Below, piece after piece: positions 35,979 to 47,125 of a DNA stretch of 53,024 bases; position 1 is the first letter of the stretch; every line of letters begins with the position of its first letter. The notes under the pieces were generated by a model. It was not told the origin of the DNA, did not search any database, and worked only from the letters and a program-made list of their open reading frames with translations. Origin of the DNA: Globomyces pollinis-pini. Lineage: Eukaryota > Chytridiomycota > Chytridiomycetes > Rhizophydiales > Globomycetaceae. The translations under genes and the position numbers were made by a program. The stretch spans positions 1 through 53,024 of the forward strand of contig MU621201.1 in NCBI GenBank assembly GCA_025399215.1, read 5' to 3'.

Positions 35979-37149
35979 TTATTTTAAAATTTGCAGATGT
36001 GTTAGTTCAGATAGTGGTGATACATCAGTGACTTGGTTACTAGAGATATCAAGTGTTCGAAGGTTAACCAATAAAGATAACGGGGACACGTCAGAGATTT
36101 GGTTATCTACAGCAATAAGGCTGGATAGATTCTTCAAGTCCGATAATGGGTCCAAATTTGAAATTTGATTTTCGTAAGGTAAAGGTGCTGAAGGGATTTC
36201 AAACTAGACACGGCGATGAGATCTCGAATTTGATTGTTCGTCAAATCAAGGTGCAATTCATCAATGGCACCAAATCGATTATTTGGTTGAAAGCTACCGT
36301 AAGATACTGAAGCATCTTTAGGTTAGACAGTGAAGAAAGATCTTGGATTTGTATGTGAATCAATTTCAATATTCGAAGATTGACAAGCTTTGATAAATCC
36401 ATCACATTACGTAAATCATTGTAGCTTAGATCAAGCGTTTGAGGACCAGATTTATCAGATAAAAACTGAATATCTGTTATTTGATTGTATCCAATATCAA
36501 GATGTTGAAGTAAGGTTAGCTTTCGCAACGGTGATGGATTAAAAATATTGTTGTGACTGATATTAAGAGACTGTAACGATATTAACGAAGCAAATGATGA
36601 AATGTCTTGAATCTGATTTTTACTAAAGTCCAAAGTTTTCAAACTCGTTAACGAACCAACACCTCTGACATTTGCAAGCAATTGTTGCTTCATAACGAAA
36701 GTGTGTACGTTTTTGAGATGGGACAAAGAAGGGACGTTGTAAATCATTGTATCGAATCGCATTGATTCATCAGTGACTACTGATTTATCAATGAATAACC
36801 ATTCCAAATCGTAAAACTGAAATAATTCATTCCATACTAAGCGGCGATTTCGTATAGCAACACTGCGAATATGTTTGATTGTATGAGATAGTTTTTCAAT
36901 ATCGATCAACGCATTGAGAACCAAAATTTTGTGCTGTTGAAATAGTAATTCTCGAAAATTGTTGAACTGTTTACAAGTGGAAGATAGCCCGGTTGCATCT
37001 ACTGTTTGCAGATATTTTAGTAGATCAATCTTTAGTACATCTGGTAATGCTTCTAAATGAGATGTTTTGGACATTAGAATTTGGAAAAAAAATTCCTCTG
37101 GATTTAAGATATTTTGGGATGTTGGGTATATTTTCTTATTGATTGACAT
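35979..37149 (-). pseudogene. F-box/leucine-rich-repeat protein gene with two frameshifts
   Basis: From ATG 37149 the frame encodes an F-box-like N-terminus (SHLEALPDVLKIDLLKYLQTVD) and then 22-residue SDS22-like leucine-rich repeats (for example LTSLKTLDFSKNQIQDISSF). The frame breaks at about 36255. The repeats resume one frame over (LHLDLTNNQIRDLIAVSSLKSLQHLYL), break again at about 36180, and continue to a stop at 35979 (LRTLDISSNQVTDVSPLSEL). F-box/LRR proteins normally recruit substrates to SCF ubiquitin ligases. No tiny intron explains the shifts. It is either a recent pseudogene or carries two consensus-sequence errors. It lies between the tRNA-Thr and thioredoxin-like genes, a position where the copy at 1-345 has no such gene. 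Confidence 0.75.
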
Positions 37150-37500
37150 GTACAATTCAGTACCAGATATTCATGAAAGATTGTTTGAACATCCCAAAAA
37201 TCCACACTTTTTGTAACTCATGATTCACAGATTATATTTATAAACACTTATCTAATAAGCATTCATTTTATCAACTTGGTTGATCAATTAAATCACGATG
37301 GTAAAAAAGCCACACGCTTAGTTACTATTTTACCAAATTAGAACAATTACAGAATTTAACGTTACCACCCGTGTTTTTGGAATATTAATATTACTGTTGT
37401 TCACGACTATACATATGGACTAAATCTCATACAATCTAAGCTCAAAAGGAAAATAAGAATGGATAATAGATATAGATATATAATAATTGTATTAAATGAT
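37150..37500. other. Intergenic gap between F-box/LRR and thioredoxin-like genes
   Basis: Holds the F-box/LRR promoter and the thioredoxin-like 3' flank. About 55 bases next to 37500 match, in inverted orientation, bases 97-142. No further gene seen. Confidence 0.55.
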
Positions 37501-38103
37501 TCATGCTTTCAAACCGTCCTCCCAACATCCAACCACCTTCGTTCGAAATTCTTCTTTACAAAGCTCAAACAGTCCCACATCTGCTTTCAAATCACAAACC
37601 GATTTGATAGCATTGTATCCATCATTGGTGATGATCTTTCCCGTCACATTGTCAAAGACGAAAAAAGCGGGGAATTCAATAGCATGATCACGTAGAAACA
37701 ATCGAAAATCTATCAGTTCTTGAGATGTAGACGGTTGATAATTCATATTGTAGAACTGTTTATCATGCATGAACGTTTTGAATCCCTCTTCCTGGTATGG
37801 TTTTTCAATAAATGAATGGTTCAAGATCACCAAACTAAATTTATCCTTATTGTGTTGCTGAATTTGATTTAAAATGGGTGAACTGCAAACGTTAATGATA
37901 CAATTGAATTACATTTGACAACAATATTTACACCATCCTTTTGATATAAAGACCACAACTATATCTGCTAATTGATCTCGTGTTGTTGCATTTCCATTAC
38001 CATCCAACATTCGCGACCAATCAAATGATTCCATAGACAATGGCACGTGGTTCAGTTCATTGCATTTTGATCCATCACAATTGTAGTACTCAGCATTAGA
38101 CAT
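37501..38103 (-). CDS. Thioredoxin-like protein with a WCKYC motif
   Basis: Two exons joined across a 30-nt intron (CKYCCQI-SPILNQ) give 190 aa. The fold resembles the nucleoredoxin/tryparedoxin group. A polar N-terminal 40 residues precede a beta strand (DIVVVFISKG) and the redox motif WCKYC, which replaces WCPPC or WCGPC and is followed by another Cys. Then come LVILNHSF and YNMNYQPSTSQELIDF. The segment EFPAFFVFDNVTGKIITNDGYNAI supplies the conserved cis-Pro region and last strand. It is probably a cytosolic disulphide reductase; the substrate is unknown. I chose ATG 38103 (MSNAEYY); an in-frame Met five codons upstream is possible. Its 3' end is duplicated at 1-96. Confidence 0.82.
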
Positions 38104-38273
38104 TTTTCTTGATACCATATTGCAAAGAATGGTACCATCTTATATGCCTTTAGATTTTAGGCTGAGATAGTTTCTCCTACTTCAATAGTAATAGGCAGTA
38201 CAAGAAAGAGGAAAAATAATTTTTCCTTAACTTGCCACCACAGTGACGAAATGACGAAAGAGTTTGGAAACGG

Positions 38274-38342
38274 AGTCTAAGCCATGAAGATAAGGCAGTC
38301 TAAGCCATGAAGGTAAGGCAGTCTAAGCCATGAAGGAAAAGG
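38274..38342. repeat. Tandem repeat, 23-bp unit, three copies
   Basis: Three copies of a unit starting GTCTAAGCCATGAAG, with one or two substitutions between copies, in the intergenic region between the thioredoxin-like and coiled-coil genes. Confidence 0.8.
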
Positions 38343-38448
38343 ATTCTTAACTAGAACGAGTCACTATTTCTGATAATTGCTTGTGATTTTCAATAAAATA
38401 GTTTAATCTGACGTGGTAACTTCAAGCATCGAAAAGCCGAATGACATT

Positions 38449-38560
38449 TAACGTTTATTATACGCTATAAAGTTCAACAGGTGTTATTCATCTTTAAGAA
38501 TGGCATTAAATGTTTATTATTGGCTATATAGTTCGACAATTTCTTCCATCGCTAAGACTG
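38449..38560. repeat. Diverged direct duplication of about 40 bp
   Basis: A segment beginning ACATTTAACGTTTATTAT recurs about 62 bases later as GCATTAAATGTTTATTAT, and both continue GCTATA(A/T)AGTTC(A/G)AC. It is an old partial duplication with no coding content. Confidence 0.6.
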
Positions 38561-38724
38561 TTGATATTTTCTAACGATTCAGACAAATTACTGTGAATGG
38601 TAAATAGTATCTAAAATATCTGGTGAGAAAAGATGAGTTGCAACTTGAACTTTTAGTGGAAATTATGAATCATTTAGACAATTTCAATCAGCTAAACTTT
38701 TACTTCATACGCGCGTTTCTGACA

Positions 38725-40254
38725 ATGATAAAGGGAAAACAAATCAAAAAGAAACAGTAAATAATGGCAATATGTATAATTGAAAAGGTTATCTGCCATA
38801 GAACAATTAGAATTAGAAAATCGTGAAATGGAGGTGAGATTAATGAAATTTCGTGAATCCATGGCACAACAGAAAGCAAAACGAAGGTATAAATGATAAA
38901 AAATATTGATTCAAGTGCTGGAAAAAGCGCTGGAGACTCTTTATGGAGAGCAGGACAAGTTAGTCGTGGTTCTCTTTCATCTTATGCAAATGATATTCTT
39001 TTAAAAAAGAAGGTAGCGTACTTGATGAGTTCTAATACGCATTTTAGACAAAAGGCTTCAAAGGAGTGGGGGAAGAATGTATTGATGCGTCGAATATTTA
39101 TCATGATAGGTTATGCGAATGCGCCAAAGATTCCCAGTAATCTTGAATTAAAGACAACAACCAGAATTGAACCAGCCACTAACATACAAGATAGTTTAAA
39201 TATCAAGGAATTGAAAGTAGATAAATCACGGACCGTGAGTGATATAAAAGAACCTATTCCACCACCTGCAGAACAAGCTACAAAACCAAATGCACATCGA
39301 ATGGTATAAACATACACATTAAATCATAGTGGAGAATCCCGGGAGTTATCAATGACGATTCAAAGAGTCATTCCACGACTTCTATTTCATTGGACATTGA
39401 TGATGGATATCAATCACTTCGACATTCGAGATCCAAACCAAAAGATGATGATATGAAAAATATGGATGAACCAAGCTATAATACATATTTACCACCAACA
39501 CATGATACTAATTCTTCAATGCAAAATCAATCGTTGCTGGATGGTTCTTTCGATGAAGGGGAGAGTCGTGACTCATTTTTGGCAGCGCTTAATGAATGGA
39601 GGGGGGATAATTCAAAAGCCACTGAATGTAATATGGTGTTAATTAATTGATATGTAGTCGTTGCTGTTATCGACTCTGTTCCAAATCTAACCAAATCAGG
39701 TAGGGTTCAGTTTACTTATAGTGGTAGATTCAGTTTCGCATGATATACAAACTTCACAGATCATTCCCGATTTAAAACTTGAATTTAACGACAATTTGTC
39801 GTATTTGGATAAATTGTTGTTGAAAAATCAAAAGTCTATGCTGATTATACCAAACCCAGAAGCCATTAATGCACCAGAGGATCAAAGAACCATTTCTGCA
39901 AATGGAGAGGAGGAATCAGATAGTAACTTGGAGGAACAGGAATGGACAGCAGAAGATGAGGCTGATCTTGCATCTATATTGAAGAAAGCAGGAAAACCAA
40001 ATGCTGATCACGATAGTAAATTAACGTCAATCGAGTTAAAAGGTGGAGTGAAGTTACCAAATGCAGAAGAGTGTCATATAACTATTGGTTGTTGGGGTCA
40101 ACCAATTCTTCTGAATGGATGTGAAATAATAGTACAAGATATTACCGGTATTGAGGAATCTGAGAATCAAAAGTCGCTCGACAAAGGTAGAGTATTGGAA
40201 ATAATCCCATTCTCCAAGTTACTGGTGATTGAACCACTCAATGAATCAGATTAA
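38725..40254 (+). CDS. Coiled-coil protein with a DSFLxALxxWR motif, unknown function
   Basis: Six exons with introns of 31, 29, 26, 30 and 28 nt give 461 aa, a whole number of codons. The N-terminus is a basic coiled coil (MIKGKQIKKKQLSAIEQLELENREMEVRL). A Ser/Gly/Arg segment follows (SLWRAGQVSRGSLSSYAN). The middle is long and apparently disordered, and contains ESRDSFLAALNEWRGD. The end has an acidic stretch (EEEQEWTAEDEADL-like) and a hydrophobic tail. The DSFLxALxxWR motif recalls one I associate with B-box/ZBBX-like proteins, but no zinc finger is visible, so the relation is uncertain. The perfect frame across five tiny introns makes it a real gene. Confidence 0.7.
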
Positions 40255-40368
40255 AAACCTAGAAATAAAAATCCTTAGACGTTAATGATACCGTTAAACT
40301 TTATCCTAAATAGTTCAAGAACTGGAAGCACCGAAATTGAGTTTAATTTTTTTGTCCTCATAGAAGCA

Positions 40369-41549
40369 ATGTTCAAATCTATTATTAAACGAGTATATTC
40401 CAGTATTCCGACAGAATCCAAAGCTTTTGTATTTGAATCGCATGGAAAACCCGAGAGTGTTTTGAAGATTAAGAGATATCCGTTAAAATTAGGTGGAAAT
40501 GAAGTACTAGTGAAGATACTAGCAGTAATTTACCAAGCTTAATGAATAGGCACCTATTAATCCTTCAGATATCAATATTATTGAGGGAACCTACCCAGTG
40601 AAGCCAATTTGGAAGGACTCATTTGGTGCAATTGCTGGACAAGAGGGAGTTGCAGAAGTCATCCAAGTTGATGGACAAGTGAATGATATTGCTGTAGGAG
40701 ATTGGGTTATTCCCATTCAGCAAGGATTTAGTTAATTGTCACCAGACTAAATTGTAGATACTTGGCAAACATATGCAGTTGCAAATCGTTCCAACATTCT
40801 AAAACTACCAAAGATTCCCAACGTATCTCCAATAAGTGCTGGAACAATATCTGTCAATCCACCCACAGGTTTATTAATGCTTTGAAGTGCTAAATAACAT
40901 TAGCTTATAGGATGATAAAAGATTTTGTAAATCTGAATCAAGGAGACGTTATTATTCAAAATTCAGCTAACTCAGCCGTTGGCCAAGCAGTCATTCAATT
41001 GAGTAAAGAATGGGGCTTTAAGACAGTAAATATCATTCGTCCAAGGGAACATGGACAGTCTGAATTAATTAATAAGCTCTATGATTTGGGGGCTAATCTG
41101 GTTGTAACTGAAGATCAAGTTAGAAAAGTTGAAACAGCCGATTTATTGAAGCAACTTGGTGACGCACCGCGATTAGCATTTAATGGTGTGGGAGGAAAGA
41201 GTGCAACTAACATGGCCAGGTTATTGGGGTTTGTTCGTGTTAAAACTGATTGTTCAGAGAAAAGGCTACAATGGTAACTTATGGTGGTATGTCTCGAGAC
41301 CCAGTAATCATTCCAACATCATTATATATTTTCAAACAACTCAATTGCACAGGATTTTGGTTGAACAAATGGTACCGAACGCATACAGAAGAGGAACGGA
41401 TCAGTATCTATAAGGATCTATTTGAACTCATGAGTGTTGGAAAGTTTCAAGAACCAATTCATGAAAAAATGAATTTTAATCAAACCGAAGAAGAATTATT
41501 GAAGATTATTGGTGGTAATGTTGTAGGAAAACGAATTTTAATTTCATAA
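40369..41549 (+). CDS. ETR1: Mitochondrial trans-2-enoyl-CoA/ACP reductase (ETR1/MECR)
   Basis: This MDR-family NADPH-dependent reductase performs the last step of mitochondrial type II fatty-acid synthesis, which supplies lipoate precursors. Removing introns of 25, 27, 35 and 29 nt gives 354 aa. A basic presequence (MFKSIIKRVYSSIPTES) is followed by the GroES-like fold: APINPSDINIIEGTYPVKP, GQEGVAEVIQV, GDWVIPIQQGFNTWQTYAV. The catalytic-Tyr family segment is INPSDINIIEGTYP, and ISVNPPTAYRMI is typical of MECR. The Rossmann domain has IIQNSANSAVGQAVIQL and later YGGMSRDPVIIPTSLYIFK. It lies head-to-tail after the coiled-coil gene and before UBC4/5. ATG 40369 was chosen because it gives the presequence. 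Confidence 0.95.
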
Positions 41550-41709
41550 AGAATTCCAATACTTTAATAAAGGGAAGAATTATTGTTTTTAGTTTTGTTT
41601 ATGTGGATGTTTTTATGGGCTTTATGAATTCTGTCAAATGAAAAGCCACTGAATCAAAACTGTACGATTTGAAAATCAAATTCGAAAAATTCTTTTCCAA
41701 ACGAAAAAC

Positions 41710-42189
<480 letters not shown>

Positions 42190-42589
42190 AATCGAAATAG
42201 CAAAGAAGAAATTATAAGGTATGATGGTCTTTTAATTTATCTTGTTAGATACTATTGAAATGGAAATTATTCTGAATAAAGCTATTTCAACTGAATATTA
42301 TTTTATGTTTAAGTATTTATTGAGGGCTGTTTAATTGAGAATTATCCGCATCAGTCTGATCACAACCATTAACATCCATAGTATTGTATTCAATAAGAGA
42401 TATATTGAATTAACGGTACTTAACACATAGTCTATTCCCTCAACTTCATTAATATCTTGGATGAATAGATACATCACATACTAGTACTATTGATCATGAT
42501 ACAAAACCTACCATTAATCTCATTGTATTCTGAAAGAGTTGTAGGACTGATTATCATCATATCAACTTCAGTGTAATTTCATTAATTGG

Positions 42590-43060
42590 ATGTTTATTTC
42601 CAGAAGCTTCCAAAAAACGGAATATGAAACAAATTTCCAATGAGTCACGTCAATGAGGAATATTATCAATACGAATGCATCAAAAAACAATTTGACATTG
42701 ATATTTTCTGTATTCAAAAACAGTATAGTGCCTTTTAAATCTTCAATGGAAACTAAGCTAGTTCTTCACATTTGCTTGTTTTAAAAAATACCTTGGTAAT
42801 GAATCTTCAAATGATGCGTTCGTATGTGCAAGGAAACCTTCAAAAAGTATGAGATCTAGCTGTGGTGATAAAAATACCATTAAACGTAGCATAACTGAAA
42901 GCGGATTTCATCGATACAGCCATATTATTGATCCACGAAGGATTAAGACAACTTCTCACGACTAGATTTGTTCATTCATTGCCTTTTATACTCATGTCCA
43001 TCAAACCACAAAACAATCTTCAATTTTTTCTATTTTTCTAATCTGGGCTGAGTTGTTCAG
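42590..43060 (-). pseudogene. Relic copy of the ATP-grasp/oxygenase fusion gene
   Basis: Blocks of this stretch align in order and orientation with the intact gene at 43545-46535. GAATATTATCAAT near 42660 matches 44778. CAGTATAGTGCCTTTTA near 42720 matches 44887. ATCTTCAATGGAAACTAAGCTAGTT near 42740 matches 45001. ATCTTCAAATGATGCGT near 42805 matches 45088. ACTCATGTCCATCA near 42992 matches 45853. Large deletions separate the blocks, and no open frame survives. The order runs from the oxygenase domain toward the ATP-grasp domain, like the parent. It is therefore a decayed tandem duplicate; its exact limits are uncertain, and some traces may reach 43500. Confidence 0.75.
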
Positions 43061-43544
43061 ATCATAGTCACCAAAAGAACTTGCAATCGTAAATCCAACA
43101 TACATTTTTAAGGATGTTATATCTTTCCAACTTTATATGATCAGCAAATCTGTCCACTTTCAGGAGAGAACCTGCTTGAATAATGGAACCCCATAGTTAG
43201 AAAACAACAGCAGAAGACGCATACGTTGTTTTGATTAGGGAACCAAATCGTACAGGATTTTCAATTCGCTTATTCACGTAAATTCTGCTTCGTTAGTACT
43301 CAGAACGACCTTCCAACAGCTTGGAGTTGCGATATAAGATCATGGATGATTTTCGCAATCTTCTCTGAAAACAAAACTTCAGTTTAACAGTTACTGATCT
43401 TCAACCTGGTCAGATTTAGTAAAATAGAAACGATTATTTTATCAAAATTGCTTGCATTGCTTAAAGGATTGTCAGCCAACTGGAAGGAAAGAAAGTATGA
43501 ACTGGAAATTTAAAATAGATATTTTTATTATAAATAGTCGTAAG
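43061..43544. other. Intergenic gap downstream of the fusion enzyme gene
   Basis: AT-rich, without an ORF. It holds the 3' flank of the fusion gene and possibly further decayed pieces of the relic copy that I could not align by eye. Confidence 0.4.
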
Positions 43545-46535
43545 TTAACGTAAATCAACAAACTGCAATAGTTTTCCTGATCTTGTTGACCTTTTCAAAT
43601 CATTCAGATTGTCAACTTGAACCACATCAGCAGCGTATAGAGGAATATCCTTGAAAAATCTCTGTTTAATGATATCACGTTGTTCTTGGTTCACTGGTTC
43701 TGTAGAATGGAAATATAAGCTGGTTACAACTTTGAAGTCATCTTTTGCTGGATGAATCCAAATTTGAGCACTAACGATTCCTTGTTGGAGATGTTCAAAA
43801 CAGTTGTTAAAGATTACGAAGAAATCCAAGTTGTAATCTCCCATTGGAAATAAGGAAGCCATTTCTTCACGACCATCAACACTGAATTCAAACAATCCAG
43901 TATTTTTCCCAATATCACGTATATCAAATCTTTGGATTGGAAAGTATTTACGGTACTTGTTGGTAATCACTAAACGACCAACTCCATTGGTTGGCATATC
44001 ATTTTCGTCCAAAACCTCGATTTGAATTCCATCTGGGCAATATTGGTAGGCAGTTTCATCAGCTTTCGTACAGGCAAATACACCGGTTTCCGAACTTCCA
44101 TATACACCATAGAATTTAGCTTGTGGTAACACTTTTCTACAAAACTGTTTTTGATAATCAAAGAACCGTTCCCCACCATAGATAATGGAAGTCAATGGTA
44201 GAATTAAATTATTGTTTTTCAAATAAACACAGAATTGAATGATTCTTGATGGATACCCACAAAGAATTGAGGCATCAAATCTATTGATGTTTGCAAATAG
44301 TTCTTCATCACTGATTTCGAATCCTAGTGGTAGTTCTGTCAACCCTCCACGAGTAAATAAATCTTGGAATACTTCAAGACCTCGATACAGATGACCAGCG
44401 CTCATCAAGTTCACTGCAACTCGTCCATCAAAAGCTCCATGGATTTTGAAAAGTTCGGACATGTCCCTTCTCAACTTGTTGTTTTCTTCATACGATGCAG
44501 GCAGACAAAAATCACAAGAATAACCTCTTGAAGTTGTTCCACCACTTGGAGACCAATACAATCCACGTTTTGATAATATTTCAGGAGTTAACTTGGCTAA
44601 CAGCATCTTTTTGTTGACAAGTGGAGTTTGAGGAGAAGATAGATTGAATCTCACTCTGTAAAGCAATCGATTTAGATCATTGAATTGCTTTCTTGAGTGG
44701 ACATATTTCCAATTATCAATAATTACAATTGAACCTTCAGGTAAAACACTCTTGTTCTTTTCACAACTGTTGGCAAGAATATTATCAATAGTATTGTATG
44801 CATCCCAAAACAACTCGGCATTTTCTTTGGTTAAGTCTGAAGTATCGATGATATCTTTTCGGAAACGACCCATTGTATTCGAGAACAGCACAGTGCCTTT
44901 TACGTATGGAATACCACGATTGAACTCAGGCGGGATGGTCCATTTTACTACCGTCGTTCGTAGAATTTTCTTCTGCACTTCAGTTAGTTGGGACACTGCA
45001 TCTTCAATGGAAGCTAAACTAGTTTCACCAGCACCAGTGCAATCTTGATGTTTGATAGCTAACGCAAAATATCTTGGTGGGGAATCTTCAAATGATGCGT
45101 CAGTATGAACAAGGAATGCTTCGGAAGTATGGGATCTAGCTGTAGTGGATAGTTTTGCGTTAATCGTCCAGCAAAAGGTCCCTTCTTTGTTGTGCTCTTG
45201 GGAAATAGCACCTAATGATTGCAGCATCTCCTGAAAGTTTTCAGGACATATGTCATTGACGGGTGTTGAAACTACTACAATTCCACTTTCGTGAAGAGAG
45301 TCCAATACTGATTGGATTTTTTCTTGTTCAAGAGGTTTTAGGGATTTTTCAATAAATAGTGTGTTTTTAAATGGGCTTGGACTAGGTATACTCGGTGCAA
45401 GTGCAATACCACCAGTTCCCAATGCTACTAATTGTTGAGCAGAGGATCGAAACACCCCAGGACCATAGCTTAAACCATCCATTGTCAGTAAGGTACCAAC
45501 GATGGCTTGACGATTTTCACCAATGTCCCACATTTTTTGCTTCACGAATGGTTGTAGAATCCACGGAACAGACAATTGATCAACTTTTTGAATGAAGGAT
45601 TCATCCCTTCCAATCGCAATCCCTTCTCCTTTGCCAAAAAGAGCAGGTTTAACCAATAGGTCATTATGCGTACAACTGGCAACACATTTCAATTGCGACA
45701 CAGTTAAATCAGTAAACGTATCAATAATGAAACTGTTTTCCATAAACGTAGCTATGTTCTTTAACCATCTTTTGTCATGAACTATAAAGATGGTCCATAA
45801 AGGATTTAGACATTTTCCTACGATTAGATTGAATCATGCTTTACCTTCTACACTCAAGTCCATCAGAGCACGAATCACATCATCATTCAAAATTTCTATT
45901 TCATCTTGGTGAAGTTCCAAAATGCATTGTGTCACCAATTCATCCCCAACAAATAGTTTGTCACCACGTACCACCAACTCTGAAGCCATTACTTTTTTCG
46001 AAGGCAAATATTGATCAATGCGAGACATATCATGCGATGGCTCTTTTCCAACAATACAGAAAACTGTATCATTGGTAAACCGGTCTTTTAAAGCTTTCGG
46101 AAACCGTAAAGTTAACGGTGCTGGAAATACTTGTTCTTCAAAGTGGCCATTTTTCACCAAGTTTGCCAATTCAACACTGAGAAAGTAACCATTGAGAGTA
46201 AATCGGGCATTGACTTCACATATTTTCATTTCTCCTTGTTCTGTGAACAATAGGTCTGGTCGATAACTACCAATTGGAGAGTTGAGAGGACATTCATAGG
46301 ATAAGAACAACTGTTCAATCTTTGGATTTAGTTTTAATTGACCAGGATTTGACCACCAAGAAGCAAGAGATTTTATAATGGCTTGATGCAGATCATAATG
46401 TAACTTAAACGTAGAGGCCACAAATTCAGGATTCATTTGAACTGGCTGAGAGTAGAGATGTACTGATTTCCCTTCAGATATACTGATATTTTGGGCATTA
46501 CTTTTCTTCGTGTTTGAAATAAATAAACCAGACAT
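43545..46535 (-). CDS. Trifunctional enzyme: permuted ATP-grasp, Fe(II)/2OG oxygenase, PaaK-like adenylating domain
   Basis: Splicing a 27-nt intron (VEG-KCLNPLWTIFIVHDKRW) unites two ORFs into 987 aa. Residues 1-375 resemble a circularly permuted, glutathionylspermidine-synthase-like ATP-grasp: SYRPDLLFTEQGEMKICEVN with the E-x-N metal motif, IFIVHDKRWL, and LLVKPALFGKGEGIAIG with the nucleotide-binding Lys. Residues 380-625 are a TauD/clavaminate-synthase-like oxygenase: iron ligands His468 and Asp470 (HTD), His604 in DNWKYVHSR, and a 2-oxoglutarate Arg near 618. Residues 630-987 are a phenylacetate-CoA-ligase-like adenylating domain: P-loop SGGTTSRG (655-662), YGSSETG (803-809), QRFDIRDIG, and a C-terminal Lys in SGKLLQFVDLR. 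No carrier domain is seen. All three sites look intact. The gene is divergent from an ABCC transporter. The product is unknown. Confidence 0.87.
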
Positions 46536-47125
46536 TCTTTAGTATGTTAAAAAATGTTGGGGCTATTAACAATTATTTATATGACTCATTTGTTTTTCGT
46601 GAAACACATTTGGGTTTTCAAGACCCAAAGAGTAATACGTGTCTCTTTTGTGTATCATACGGTCAACGAAGTGTATCACAAGAAAATATTATCGCCCTCA
46701 ATTCCTCCAAAGTGAAAGGAGAGATGATTCCCCTACGCTTTTGCGTATTGACTTGATTATTGGAATTATCATACAGAAGGCGGGCTATTTGTGGTTGGCT
46801 GATAGACCGTTCTTGTAGAGTTTCCAATTAACCAAAAAGGGGAATATTACGGTTGAAACTGAAAAAAAATTGCGTAGGTCATATCAGCCTGACACTAAGC
46901 TATTGTTCCTTTGCTTTCTAAAAGGTAATACACTTACACAAATAAAGAGTTGTAAATCTCGGCCCAATTTTTTGAAGGTGCTGTAATTCATGAGCTGCAA
47001 AAGATCCTAAAGAGGTAAAAATGTGTTACGGTAATGTATCCTAAAACGGATGCACCCCACCCACTAAACAAGGAGCCCATTGTTTGAGACGAGTAAATCG
47101 GAGTAGGAATTCCTTGGTAATTACA
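46536..47125. promoter_or_regulatory. Shared divergent promoter region, fusion enzyme and ABC transporter
   Basis: About 590 bases separate the start codon of the fusion gene (46535, minus) from that of the ABCC gene (47126, plus). A 70-codon frame here (46544-46756) has no recognisable features and was not called. The shared region makes joint regulation possible; I see no obvious operator or TATA pair. Confidence 0.45.

Noticed and set aside
38274..38342. CRISPR-like array
   Set aside because: Three 23-bp units abut without spacers, and the genome is eukaryotic; this is a simple tandem repeat.
44680..45048. 122-codon plus-strand frame
   Set aside because: Antisense to the oxygenase domain of the fusion enzyme.
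45834..46535. ATP-grasp frame as an independent 233-aa gene
   Set aside because: It lacks the C-terminal half of the fold, which is supplied in frame after a 27-nt intron by the next ORF, so it was merged into the fusion gene.
46544..46756. 70-codon plus-strand frame in the divergent promoter
   Set aside because: No recognisable feature, and it overlaps the region expected to hold both promoters.
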